Shown here piece after piece: positions 1 to 8,866 of a DNA stretch of 64,000 nucleotides. The notes beneath the pieces are model-generated. The model saw nothing but the letters and a program-made list of their open reading frames with translations. It was not told the origin of the DNA and ran no database searches. The position numbers were made by a program, and so were the translations under genes. The stretch's first letter is position 1. Each line of letters begins with the position of its first letter. Origin of the DNA: Halovenus amylolytica (GTDB lineage: Archaea; Halobacteriota; Halobacteria; Halobacteriales; Haloarculaceae); assembly GCA_004015825.1 (NCBI GenBank), contig SAYS01000004.1, positions 62,001-126,000 on the forward strand, in the 5' to 3' direction.

Positions 1-36
1 CGGCACCTTCTTGCTGCTACCAGTTCGAAAAGAGGC

Positions 37-828
37 ATGGACGGGCTGGATATCCTGGTCACCAACGACGACGGGGTCGACGCTGTCGGATTTCAGGCGC
101 TCTACGAGGAGCTCTCGACGATCGGAAACGTGACGGCCGTCGCGCCGGACGACGATCAAAGCGCAGTCGGACGCACCGTCTCGGAGTCGGTGTCTGCCCA
201 CAGTCACGAACTCGGCTACGTCGTCGAGGGCACGCCGGCCGACTGTGTGATCGCGGGCCTTTCCTCGCTGTTACCGGAGACAGATCTCGTCGTCGCTGGC
301 TGTAACCACGGTGCGAACCTCGGGGCTGGTGTGCTAGGACGGTCGGGGACAGTAAGTGCGGCAGTCGAAGCTGCCTTTCTCGGGGTGCCTGCACTGTCGA
401 CCTCGATGTACGTTCCGAACCCACACTGGGAGAAAACCGACGGGCTCTCGATCGAGCAGTTCGACACTGCAGTTCGGGCGACAGCCTATCTCGCCGAGCG
501 GGCGCTACAGGACGACGTCTTCCAGACTATCGACTATCTGAACGTCAATTCCCCACTTGCCGACCGGGCCACCGGGGAGATGCGTCTCACCTACCCCTCC
601 GAGGTGTACGAACTGTACTCCGAACAGGACGAATCGGAGATACGAATCCAGAACTCGATCTGGGAGAAGCTGGATCGTGGATCCATCCCCGATCCGGAAG
701 GGACCGACCGACGGGCGATCCTCGAAAACTGTATCAGTGTCTCTCCACTGACCGTCACACAGGCAATCGAAGAGAATTCGGCTCTCGACGGTCTCGTCGC
801 GGAATTTTCGAACCTGAGCCACCAGTGA
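37..828 (+). CDS. surE: 5'/3'-nucleotidase SurE
   Basis: SurE-family metal-dependent phosphatase, 263 aa, which removes phosphate from nucleoside monophosphates in the cytoplasm. The N-terminus carries the family signature TNDDGVDA (residues 9-16), with the metal-binding Asp pair at 11-12. A second conserved stretch, GCNHGANLG, near residues 88-96 supplies the Asn/Gly-rich active-site loop. Length is normal for the family. The ATG at 37 directly precedes the conserved beta-strand, so the start is secure. It is the first gene in the window; the 36 bases before it show nothing recognisable. The next gene is a small zinc ribbon on the opposite strand. Confidence 0.95.
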   Translation: MDGLDILVTNDDGVDAVGFQALYEELSTIGNVTAVAPDDDQSAVGRTVSESVSAHSHELGYVVEGTPADCVIAGLSSLLPETDLVVAGCNHGANLGAGVLGRSGTVSAAVEAAFLGVPALSTSMYVPNPHWEKTDGLSIEQFDTAVRATAYLAERALQDDVFQTIDYLNVNSPLADRATGEMRLTYPSEVYELYSEQDESEIRIQNSIWEKLDRGSIPDPEGTDRRAILENCISVSPLTVTQAIEENSALDGLVAEFSNLSHQ

Positions 829-951
829 CATCCGACGCGTCACTCATAGCGATTCTTGCCAGTCTGTACTGCCGGGTATAGAGATACTTACGCTTTCAGG
901 GTCGAAGCAGCCTGGTCGGGGCCGTATCGAAAATTATTGCGATAATCACTA

Positions 952-1092
952 TCACAGATCCCGGGATCTCCCGAGATTGAGCAGTTCCCCTCCACAGGCG
1001 GTACACAGCTGCGTCTCTGGCTCACTGACGCGCTCGCCACAGCTAAAACATTCGTACAGTTCTGTCTGTTGTTCAGTTACATGTGGTCTCAT
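952..1092 (-). CDS. Small zinc-ribbon protein (rubrerythrin-like fold), 46 aa
   Basis: A 46-aa ORF on the minus strand, ATG at 1092-1090 and TGA at 954-952. It encodes two Cys pairs, CFSC at residues 15-18 and CTAC at 30-33, each followed by Gly, which is the knuckle pattern of a rubredoxin/rubrerythrin-type zinc ribbon. The rest is hydrophilic and Glu-rich. Many such 40-60-aa zinc ribbons are annotated in haloarchaea without a proven function. The gene is convergent with surE and divergent from the empty stretch that follows. The assignment rests on the cysteine pattern and on clean start and stop codons. Confidence 0.8.
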   Translation of the reverse strand: MRPHVTEQQTELYECFSCGERVSEPETQLCTACGGELLNLGRSRDL

Positions 1093-1634
1093 ATATCATA
1101 ATAGGTGCCAGCTCTATATCATCTCTCCCCTAGGAGTCCTAGTATTGTTCAAAGATATATCGATCCTACGGTGGACAAACGTCCAGAAACGGAAGAACTT
1201 GTGCCAGCGGCTCTTCCGTGTCGACCTCCCAGCTCGCCCGGTGTTTTCACAACGAGAAGTCAATGGTTGGTTTTTATACTAAATTCCTGCATAGCAGTGA
1301 GTGGAGGGCGAAACGGTCGGTCAGAGACAGGGTGGCCTCAGACCCTCCAGAGGCAGACCGGGACAGACGAAGCGGACAATTCGGGACGAGGGATCCACAG
1401 ACGGCTGGTTTTCACCACCAAGTGGATTAGTGTTACACCTGTCAGAGGCGCCCGGCCACGTGGGCCCCACGTCCCAGCTTTCTCGTATACCCTAATACTG
1501 GTGGCTGTAAGAAATGAACGAATTTCGACCCGACGTGGTGTTGAATATTTTGACGAATTTACAGCCACCAGTATAAACAATATTTCATGGATTGATCAAT
1601 AAAGAATAAGCTCTGTCGTGGTGTATGTTCACGT
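1093..1634. other. Intergenic stretch without a supported gene
   Basis: No credible coding region is seen in 540 bp: the open frames have unnatural composition and no family signature. It contains an inverted-repeat element (1495-1574) and a short palindromic patch near 1458-1472 (ACGTGG-GCC-CCACGT). It may be an old insertion site. Confidence 0.6.
1495..1574. repeat. Inverted-repeat element, 16-bp perfect arms
   Basis: The arms ATACTGGTGGCTGTAA (1495-1510) and its exact reverse complement (1559-1574) bound an 80-bp element with no ORF. The first 39 bases (1495-1533) match 2993-3031 at 32 of 39 ungapped positions. The arm sequence resembles the arms of the elements at 50423 and 56789. It looks like a MITE-like or structured-RNA repeat. 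Confidence 0.75.
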
Positions 1635-1787
1635 ATGTCGACACAGAGTCAGCGAAAACGGTGTCACGGCTGTCAGTTCGAAGCAGCCGCCGGCGACGAC
1701 GAGTGGGAACGGATCGCCCACCCGTCTCTGGGGGAACTCACGCAGTGTCCGGAGTGTGGGAGTACAGACATCAGAAATTTCGGGTGA
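1635..1787 (+). CDS. Small zinc-finger protein, 50 aa
   Basis: A 50-aa ORF, ATG at 1635 and TGA at 1785. It has the Cys pairs CHGC (residues 10-13) and CPEC (38-41), separated by a mostly acidic and aromatic linker, so a single four-Cys zinc site is likely. The second knuckle is followed by GS, typical of zinc ribbons. No specific function can be assigned. It is convergent with the coiled-coil membrane protein gene only 15 bp downstream. Start choice is firm because no earlier in-frame ATG leads into the Cys motif. Confidence 0.8.
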   Translation: MSTQSQRKRCHGCQFEAAAGDDEWERIAHPSLGELTQCPECGSTDIRNFG

Positions 1788-1802
1788 CCCGTCGGCCTGA
1801 CG

Positions 1803-2756
1803 TCACAACCGACCAGTCGCAGCCGTCAGCGTCGCCGCGAGGCCGACCAGTACCAGAGCGCCCGACGCGATGGCGTTGATTAGAGTATCGGAGTGCAGGG
1901 TGGGGACCGAGCTGATATCGGCCGCAAAACCGAAAACGACGCCGACAGCGACGAGCGCAGCGCCGATTAGCCCGAGTGCGACACCGCCGGCGATGCTCAG
2001 GGGGGTCGTCTCCTCCTGATTTTCGAAGGCCGTCGAGACCTCGGTCTGGATGTTGTCGGCCACCTCGTCTTCGAGTGCGGCGATCCGGTCGCCGACGACT
2101 CTCTCGATCCGGTCGATTCGGCCATCGAGCGATTCGCCGACCCGATCGTCGACGTAGTTTTCCAGAATTGCTTCGTGCTCGTCGAGTTTCTCGGCACGTT
2201 CGGCGAGTGTCTGTTCCTGCGCCTCGATGGCAGCCTCACGTTCGTCGAACTCCGTGGTCCGCTCCTCGAGAGTGGCCTCCCAGTCGTCTAGCTCGGCTTC
2301 GCGGGAGTTGAGTTCCTGACGTTTTGCCCGGATCTGCTCGTCGCGTTCGTCCAACTCCTCCGCACGACTGTCGAGTTCGGCACGGATCTGCTGGAGCCCG
2401 CGTTCGCGCTCGTCGAGTGTCTGTTCCCACTCGTCGAGTTCTTCCTCGCGGCTCATACCTTCGGTATCCGGTCGCCCCGTTTCTTCGTCCTCGACTGTTT
2501 TGTCTTCCCAGGAGTCGTCAGAGCCCTGATGCTCCGTTTCACCTGCGTCATCGGGATCAGCTGTCTCGACGGTTTCCGATGTGTCTCCTGGCTCCGAGTC
2601 GGTTTGCGTCCCAGTTTCGGCGACTTCTCTGGTTGGTTCCGCTATATCAACAGGGCCTGTTTCCGGCGAGTCGGACGCTGTCTCGTCTGTTTGCTCCTCG
2701 TCCGACGACTCCGTCTCTGTCGGATCGTCAGCTGGAGGGTCAGGGTCGTTACTCAT
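1803..2756 (-). CDS. Acidic coiled-coil membrane protein
   Basis: A 317-aa protein of unknown function. Residues 1-105 are extremely acidic and low-complexity (Asp/Glu/Thr/Ser). Residues 105-210 are a continuous Glu/Arg-rich heptad region, clearly a long coiled coil. Near 250-275 and 290-315 there are two hydrophobic membrane helices, the second ending the protein. This predicts a C-terminally anchored protein with a long alpha-helical stalk and a disordered acidic tip, probably cytoplasmic as no signal peptide is present. It could be a scaffold or envelope-organising protein. The gene stands alone between the zinc ribbon and a hairpin-containing spacer. Confidence 0.75.
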   Translation of the reverse strand: MSNDPDPPADDPTETESSDEEQTDETASDSPETGPVDIAEPTREVAETGTQTDSEPGDTSETVETADPDDAGETEHQGSDDSWEDKTVEDEETGRPDTEGMSREEELDEWEQTLDERERGLQQIRAELDSRAEELDERDEQIRAKRQELNSREAELDDWEATLEERTTEFDEREAAIEAQEQTLAERAEKLDEHEAILENYVDDRVGESLDGRIDRIERVVGDRIAALEDEVADNIQTEVSTAFENQEETTPLSIAGGVALGLIGAALVAVGVVFGFAADISSVPTLHSDTLINAIASGALVLVGLAATLTAATGRL

Positions 2757-2878
2757 CGTTGCTCATCATGTTCGCACCCCGTCACCTAACCCTTTGTGCT
2801 TACCGGCAGGACGAACTAATTTAAAAGGCCGTCGTACCGCGGGACAGTTCTCATACGACCCGTTCCCCAATTATCTAG

Positions 2879-2908
2879 TACCGGGCGAATACTAGGGGAC
2901 GCCCGGTA
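2879..2908. terminator. Stem-loop, 9-bp perfect stem
   Basis: TACCGGGCG (2879-2887) pairs perfectly with CGCCCGGTA (2900-2908) across a 12-nt loop. It lies downstream of the stress-channel gene that ends at 3049 and upstream of the coiled-coil gene start at 2756. It could terminate transcription of the former or be a remnant of the dispersed palindromic family. It has no clear T-tract. Confidence 0.45.
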
Positions 2909-2992
2909 TGCTGGGGACTCACGTCTGGCCACTTGCCACCAACCGTCTGGGTTCCGCGCATCCGCGCGGCTGTATACCCTCTTTCCTGCTTC

Positions 2993-3031
2993 ATACTGGT
3001 GGCGATACGAAACTGAAGAATTTCGACCCGA
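2993..3031. repeat. Partial copy of the inverted-repeat element
   Basis: This matches 1495-1533 at 32 of 39 positions without gaps, including ATACTGGTGGC at one end and AATTTCGACCCGA at the other. I see no second arm, so this copy is truncated next to the stop codon of the gene ending at 3049. Confidence 0.6.
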
Positions 3032-3048
3032 AGAACCGTCAGTACTCC

Positions 3049-4902
3049 CTATTGTCGCCCGAATAGTCGCTTGAGAAGCGGCCGGCGGTACGGCGTCTCG
3101 GCGAGGAGAACACAGCAGTCGACTGTGTTCACCACGTCGAGATGAAGCGAGTTCGAGGCGAGGCGAGCGAGCATTCCACGCTCGGAAGCGCCGATCATCA
3201 CGAGCGTACGGTTGGCGGCCTCACGTCCGATTACCCTCTCGACGTCACCGGAATCGTCGACGATGATTTCAGCATCTTCGAGTCCGTGTTCGGCCGCCCA
3301 CTCTGTGAGGAACTGCTCACCATCGTCGCGCTCTTCGGGTCCGTCGACGACGTGCAGGAGACTGATGTTCGAATCGGCAGCGTCACGGAGCGCGCGTGCG
3401 ACGTCGGCGCTGAGATCGGAGTCCGGACCGCCCGCTGTTGCAAGCAGCACGTCCGAGACGTCGAGACCACGATCTTTGAGGACCAGGAATTTGCACGGAA
3501 GCGTTCCGGTGAGCTCCTCGATCGGGTGTGCGCGTTTGACCGTATCCCACGGTTTGCCCTCGTCCCAACCCATCACGACGAGATCTGCCGCGTCGCGTTT
3601 GCCCTGATGGAAGATCTCTTCGAATGCGTCGTGGGTCACCACTGTCGAAATTTCCGGCTCGATATCGAAGGCTCTTGCCTGTCTGCGATACCGTTCCATC
3701 TGGCGTTCAGACGACTGGATGATCCGCTCACGGCTGTCTGCGTTGGACTGGAAGCCCTTGTTTGTGGGTTGCTGGACGATGTGGACGAGATGGACCGACG
3801 CGTTGTCCTGCTGTGCTGCGTAGGTGTAGGCTAGTTCGACGAGTCCGCTCTCGGTTCGTGGATTCGAGATCGGAACCAGAATCCGTTCACCCTCTGCTTC
3901 CCGGTTGATTTCGGCCTCGTGGGTATCCAGCAGCGGGACGTACGACCGACCAACCCATCGGCCGAACAGCCACTCGGGTGCCGTGAGTCGGCTAATTCGC
4001 CTGGGGCCGCCCACCTGACCGAGCCGGTGTTCACTGGTCTGGTAGTAGTTGACGACAGTCACCAGGATCACGCCGCCGGCTGTATTCCCCAGAAACACGG
4101 GCACGACGAAATCGAACAGACCCACAGCCAACCCCACGTTGCCGTGCAGATACAGGTAGACCATCTCGGTAAAGGAGACGACGGAGTGGTACAGATTTCC
4201 GAGTGGGATACAGAGAAAGGCCAGATAGATCACGGCCAGCCGGGAGATCGTATCGCGTGCGGCGTACTCGACCCAGACGACGCCCGCGACGATCAGCCCG
4301 GCGAAAGCACCCTTCACGAAGAGGTTCCAGAACGTCTCGTCGACACCCTTCTGTGAGATGGTGATCGCCGCGTCAGCGGCTTCGGGGGAGAGCACGCCCG
4401 TGTAGGCGAGGGCGACAGCACCGAGTGCGCCACCGGTGAAATTCCCCAGTGCGACGACTCCCCAGTTGCGAAAGAGTGCCGGGATGCTGGCGAGTCGTTC
4501 GAGGGTGAGTGCGACCGGAGGAAGTGTGTTCTCGGTGTACAGCTGGTAGCCACCGAGAATGATGTAGATAAATCCGATCGGGTAGAGGATAGACGAGAGG
4601 ATCGGATCGCCGCCGGTCGTCCCGTACAGCGAGGCGTAGACCAGAAACGTGATGGTAATCGCCATACCACCTGCCAGCGCACTGAAAAACAGTTCTCGGC
4701 GGCCCTCCCGGATCTCCTCTTCGGCAGCGGCGATTATCCGCTGGAAGATCTCGTCCGAAGAGAACCGATCGCTGACGACTGCACCCTCGGACGGGACGCC
4801 GTGTTCGGATCGGTCGGCCGCTCTCTGGGGTCGCTGTCCGGACTCGTGATCGTCACCATTGTCGGTCTCTGTCCCGTTCACTGGGGCATCTGGCTTGGCC
4901 AT
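3049..4902 (-). CDS. Formate/nitrite-type channel fused to tandem universal stress domains
   Basis: A 617-aa fusion. After an acidic, likely disordered N-terminus, residues about 45-300 form a six-helix FNT (FocA/NirC) domain with several hydrophobic segments and the Gly-rich GNFTGGALG and GNTAGG half-helix breaks that line the pore in this family. Residues about 340-480 and 480-605 are two UspA-like domains; the first has ILVPISNP and VVMGW, the second a GASERG-type nucleotide-binding loop. The combination suggests a channel for a small monovalent anion gated or regulated by cytoplasmic ATP-binding stress domains. Substrate is not evident from sequence. The gene appears monocistronic. Confidence 0.88.
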   Translation of the reverse strand: MAKPDAPVNGTETDNGDDHESGQRPQRAADRSEHGVPSEGAVVSDRFSSDEIFQRIIAAAEEEIREGRRELFFSALAGGMAITITFLVYASLYGTTGGDPILSSILYPIGFIYIILGGYQLYTENTLPPVALTLERLASIPALFRNWGVVALGNFTGGALGAVALAYTGVLSPEAADAAITISQKGVDETFWNLFVKGAFAGLIVAGVVWVEYAARDTISRLAVIYLAFLCIPLGNLYHSVVSFTEMVYLYLHGNVGLAVGLFDFVVPVFLGNTAGGVILVTVVNYYQTSEHRLGQVGGPRRISRLTAPEWLFGRWVGRSYVPLLDTHEAEINREAEGERILVPISNPRTESGLVELAYTYAAQQDNASVHLVHIVQQPTNKGFQSNADSRERIIQSSERQMERYRRQARAFDIEPEISTVVTHDAFEEIFHQGKRDAADLVVMGWDEGKPWDTVKRAHPIEELTGTLPCKFLVLKDRGLDVSDVLLATAGGPDSDLSADVARALRDAADSNISLLHVVDGPEERDDGEQFLTEWAAEHGLEDAEIIVDDSGDVERVIGREAANRTLVMIGASERGMLARLASNSLHLDVVNTVDCCVLLAETPYRRPLLKRLFGRQ

Positions 4903-5047
4903 TCAACTGATCGAAGATAATACGGGTCAGGTAAAAACCTCTTTTGAATACCCGTCGCTCTCTGAGCCAGAGTCGCACGGGTCTCCGCATCGGAGTGAGA
5001 CCGCGCGAACGCACGATTCGTGCCCGGCACAGACCGAACTCGTCCGG

Positions 5048-6667
5048 TCAGGGATCGATATCGGTCACGGTTCCGACACCTTTGCTCTGGCCTTCTCGGA
5101 AGACGAAGCGCTGTCCGTCTTCGATCAGATAGGATCGGAATTTGAACCGGACGCGTGCGCTGCCACCGTCCCCGGGGAGCAGATGGCCATCGTCGGGATG
5201 AATCGTGGCCGCCTCACTGATCGTTTCGAGGTGGATCACCGGTTCGTAGCCATCTCCGATGTGTGTCGGATGGTTGAGCACCATGATTTCGGCCTCGAAC
5301 TCCCGGACTGGTCGGGGATCGCTGGCTCGCGGGACCAGTACCATCCCACGGTCGATCTCGCTCTCGTCGACGCCTTTCAGTGCGATACCGACGATCCGAC
5401 CAGCCTGGGCAGATTCGACGCGATGGTAGTGCATCTCGATACTCCGGACCTCGACCGCCCGGAACCGACCGTCTGGCATCGGCCCGAGCAGGAGTTCGTC
5501 ACCCTGTTCGACCGTCCCCGACCGGATCGTCCCCGAGGCGACAGCACCGACACCCGTGACGTTGTACGTCCGGTCGATGTACATCTGGAAGGACTCCTGA
5601 CTGTCCGTCCGTCCGGTCTTGGGGAGTCGCTCGAACAGCGTATCCAGCGTGTCGAGTCCTTTCTCTGCGACGGCGCTCGTGGTTACGATCGGCACCACCG
5701 TTTCGCTGATCTCGTCGAGTGCGGCCTCGACGCCGTGTCGTTCGATCCGTAGCGGCGAGCGCTCGGCATCCCGGAGTAGCCGTTCGATCTCGCGTTCGAC
5801 CTCGGCGATGCGCTCCTCGTCCACGATATCGGCTTTCGTGATCGCGACGATCGTCGGCAGTTCGGTCGCGAGCAAGATTCCCAGATGCTCCCGTGTCGTC
5901 TGTGTCGGCCCGTCGTCGGCCGCGACTGTCAGGAGTCCGTAATCTAGTTTCTGGCCGACGAGTCCCCGGATCGTCGTCCGTAGCCAGGGCTCGTGGCCGA
6001 CGGTATCGACGAAGGAGACCAGCCGGTCTGCCTCCTCGACGATGCTCGCCCGGTCACCTTTCCGGTGGGGGTTGTCCATCCGGATCGCCCCGTCCTCGTC
6101 GAAGCCGTAGACGCCGTAGGAGAGATCGGCGGAGAGCCCCCGCTCGATTTCGTGGGGCCGGACGTCCAGATAGCTCCGCGTGCCACCCTGTCCGTCGTCG
6201 GCTTTGCCAGTCACGAGCGAACCCACGAGCGTGGATTTCCCGTGATCGACGTGGCCAGCCGTACCGACGACGATGTGGTCGTCGTCCTGCATGACGGGAC
6301 CTTCCTTGACCGTCGCCAGCCCGACGAGATTACCCTCCACGTCGGCGTCGCGCCAGTCGACACCCCAGGTCTCGACGTCAGCGATGTGGGCATCCGCTTC
6401 CTCTGCCAGAAGCGAGAGCACGTCCATCGACTCCGAGAACTCCTCCTGTGGGATGCCCGTGATCTGGCCGTCGTCGGTCACACCGATCACGTAGGTTGCG
6501 GTGCCATCACCGGAGAGCACTCTGTGGCGAAGCTGTGCAACCAGGCTTTCGAGGCGTTCGTCCGCCAGATGGAGATCTTTCGTGAGCCGTTCTTTGAATT
6601 CGACACTGCCACCCTCCTGTTCACCGTGTTCGACGGCACGTTCCAGGGCGGCTGGTTCCGGGCCCAT
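5048..6667 (-). CDS. GTPBP1-like translational GTPase
   Basis: A 539-aa EF-Tu/EF-1-alpha superfamily GTPase. An N-terminal domain of about 130 residues, seen in the GTPBP1/2 family, precedes the G1 P-loop GHVDHGKS (residues 138-145). DTVGH supplies the G3 motif and TKAD the G4 motif. The C-terminal half has the two beta-barrel domains of elongation-factor GTPases (for example GVGAVASGTIRSG). Relatives in eukaryotes act in mRNA surveillance and stalled-ribosome rescue; the role in archaea is not established. It is separated from gatE by 96 bp and is probably transcribed alone or by read-through. Confidence 0.88.
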   Translation of the reverse strand: MGPEPAALERAVEHGEQEGGSVEFKERLTKDLHLADERLESLVAQLRHRVLSGDGTATYVIGVTDDGQITGIPQEEFSESMDVLSLLAEEADAHIADVETWGVDWRDADVEGNLVGLATVKEGPVMQDDDHIVVGTAGHVDHGKSTLVGSLVTGKADDGQGGTRSYLDVRPHEIERGLSADLSYGVYGFDEDGAIRMDNPHRKGDRASIVEEADRLVSFVDTVGHEPWLRTTIRGLVGQKLDYGLLTVAADDGPTQTTREHLGILLATELPTIVAITKADIVDEERIAEVEREIERLLRDAERSPLRIERHGVEAALDEISETVVPIVTTSAVAEKGLDTLDTLFERLPKTGRTDSQESFQMYIDRTYNVTGVGAVASGTIRSGTVEQGDELLLGPMPDGRFRAVEVRSIEMHYHRVESAQAGRIVGIALKGVDESEIDRGMVLVPRASDPRPVREFEAEIMVLNHPTHIGDGYEPVIHLETISEAATIHPDDGHLLPGDGGSARVRFKFRSYLIEDGQRFVFREGQSKGVGTVTDIDP

Positions 6668-6763
6668 GGCGTGGGGTTACATGCCACTGCCAATAAGCGT
6701 TCCCCGGCCGTGTTAATCGATAGCACACTAACTTCTCCCGAATTATTAGAACACGGACGCCTA

Positions 6764-8632
6764 TCAGGCCCGCTTCTGGATCTCCTCTCGCAGCACGTCA
6801 CTGACGACGTCGCCGTCTGCCTTCCCGCGCAGCGCACCCATACACTCGCCCATCAGCGCGGAGAAGGCACCCATCCCCTCCGCTTCGACCTGCCCTTCGT
6901 TCCGTTCGACGACCTCGACGATCGCCTCCCGGACCTCGTCTTCGCCGGCACTGCCGAGTCCTTCCTGCTCTGCTGCCTCCGCGACAGAGAGTTCTGGATG
7001 TTCGGCAACGGCCGTCAGAAGGTCCGGAACCCCCTCTTTTGCCAGTTCACCGTCTGCGAGCAATTCGAACAGCTCCTCGAAGTGGCTGTCTGTGAGCTGG
7101 TCGACGGGGACATCTTCACGGCGCAGTTCCGTGACGGTCGATTCGAGTGTCTGTGCAGCGAGCGTGGCATCGACGCCCATCGCCACCGCCTGCTCGAAGA
7201 GATCCATTCTGCGCCCGTAGGCGACCTGCTCGGCCAGTGACTCGCCGAGACCGAACTCCTCCTGATACCGGGTGACGCGCTCGGTCAGCAGTTCGGGCGT
7301 GTCGACCTCGGTCGGGTCGGGTTCGACCGGTGGTACGTCCGTCTCGGGGTACATCCGTGCTGCGCCGGGGAGCGGACGGAGATACCGCGTCGTCCCGTCC
7401 TCGTTCGCACCGCGGGTCTCCTCTGGCACGCCGTCGAGCGCTGTCTCGGCACGCTCCTGGACGGCCTCGATCGCGAGCTGTGCGGTCTCCGGATCGTCCG
7501 CGACGAGCGCGACAGCATCATCCGGCCCGGCACCCACAGCCTCCCGCAGTGTCTCGACTTCGTCCTCGGTGACGCCGTATGCGGGTAGTTCGTCGGTGTG
7601 GAAGATCCCGCCGGCACCGTGTCGTTTCGCGTGATCGGCGAACTCGGTGCCGAGTCGTCGGTCGGGCTGGATCTCCCGGCCGACGATGTCATCGAACCCG
7701 AACAGTGGGACGGCCATCGCCGTCCCACCGCCGGAGAGGGCACCGCCGATAACGCCGCTGTCGGTCCCTTCGAAGACCCCGGAGACGTCCTGGATTTCGC
7801 CGACACTGCCCTCGCGCTCGGCGAGGTCGTCGGCGATCGTGAGCAGTTCGTCCTGGCGTCGGACCTCGTTGCGGACGATGTCGTCGATATCGTCGAGGCT
7901 CTGGACACCTTTGATTTCCACGCGCGCTCCGTTTGCAATCGAGACGTTGACGTCCTGCCGGATCGTTCCCAGTCCGCGTTTGACCTGGCCCGTCGAGCGC
8001 AGCAGCATCCCGATCTGTTCGGCGGCCTCGTAGGCCTGTTGGGGTGTCGAGATATCCGGCCGCGTTCCGATCTCGACGAGCGGAATTCCCAGTCGGTCGA
8101 GGCTGTACCGGACGCCACTGTCGGTCTCCTCGACTCGCTGGGCGCTCTCCTCTTCTAACATCAGATCCTCGATGCCAACAGGGCCATTTTCGGTTTCGAT
8201 AACGCCGTCGGTCGCGGCGAGCATCGTGCGCTGGAAGCCGGTCGTATTCGAGCCGTCGACGACGATCTTGCGCATGACGTGTGCCTGGTCGACGGGGTCC
8301 ATATCCAGCAGCTGTGCGATTTCGAGTGTGACCTCCATCGCTTCTTCGTCGACGCGCGCGGGCGGTTCGTCGTCCTCTTCGACGAGACAGGTCGAATCGT
8401 AGGCGAGATACTCGAACTCGCGGTCGACACGACTCTCCTCGACGGCAGCCTGGTCGAGTTCGCCGAGTTCGCTTTTCGTCGGATGCAGATACCGCGTAAA
8501 CGACCGTGTCGACGCCTCCGGGTCACGGAGTTTCGTCGGACACGCACAGAACAGCTTCGTCTCGGTGTCGAGTTGCTGGTGGATCTCCAGCCCCGCGACG
8601 AGACCGAGTTCTTCGTAGTCGTACTCGCTCAT
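6764..8632 (-). CDS. gatE: Glu-tRNA(Gln) amidotransferase subunit E
   Basis: A 622-aa archaeal GatE. With the asparaginase-like GatD it converts misacylated Glu-tRNA(Gln) to Gln-tRNA(Gln). The N-terminus GLVAGLEIHQQL is the GatB/E signature. CACPT (about residues 30-34) is a conserved cysteine segment. An AspRS-like insertion domain lies in the middle, and the C-terminal 140 residues form the YqeY-like helical tRNA-binding tail. Length fits GatE rather than the shorter GatB. GatD is not in this window. The start is the ATG at 8632, right before the conserved strand. Confidence 0.95.
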   Translation of the reverse strand: MSEYDYEELGLVAGLEIHQQLDTETKLFCACPTKLRDPEASTRSFTRYLHPTKSELGELDQAAVEESRVDREFEYLAYDSTCLVEEDDEPPARVDEEAMEVTLEIAQLLDMDPVDQAHVMRKIVVDGSNTTGFQRTMLAATDGVIETENGPVGIEDLMLEEESAQRVEETDSGVRYSLDRLGIPLVEIGTRPDISTPQQAYEAAEQIGMLLRSTGQVKRGLGTIRQDVNVSIANGARVEIKGVQSLDDIDDIVRNEVRRQDELLTIADDLAEREGSVGEIQDVSGVFEGTDSGVIGGALSGGGTAMAVPLFGFDDIVGREIQPDRRLGTEFADHAKRHGAGGIFHTDELPAYGVTEDEVETLREAVGAGPDDAVALVADDPETAQLAIEAVQERAETALDGVPEETRGANEDGTTRYLRPLPGAARMYPETDVPPVEPDPTEVDTPELLTERVTRYQEEFGLGESLAEQVAYGRRMDLFEQAVAMGVDATLAAQTLESTVTELRREDVPVDQLTDSHFEELFELLADGELAKEGVPDLLTAVAEHPELSVAEAAEQEGLGSAGEDEVREAIVEVVERNEGQVEAEGMGAFSALMGECMGALRGKADGDVVSDVLREEIQKRA

Positions 8633-8866
8633 TAACTTGCGGTGGGTGACCCAGCGCCAAAAAACGTACTATACCGCCGGCTGATCCGAAACGACGCCCA
8701 TAATGACAGAATACTATAACGAACGGCCAGAGAGGGGGAAACCACGGTACATCGGTAGAATTCCACCAAACAGAGCAGATTTTCGGTGACGTACATTTAT
8801 AAGCATCATTCTTAGCACTGAGAACAACCAGACGGATTTACAAGTCCCGAGTTTATTGTGGAGAGC

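Noticed and set aside
1105-1602. Hypothetical protein in the 1.1-1.6 kb gap
   Set aside because: Composition is Arg/Ser/Pro-rich and unlike haloarchaeal proteins; the frame crosses the inverted-repeat element.
8663-8690. Solo arm ACTATACCGCCGGCTGAT upstream of gatE
   Set aside because: It is similar to the repeat arms but has no partner; chance similarity cannot be excluded.
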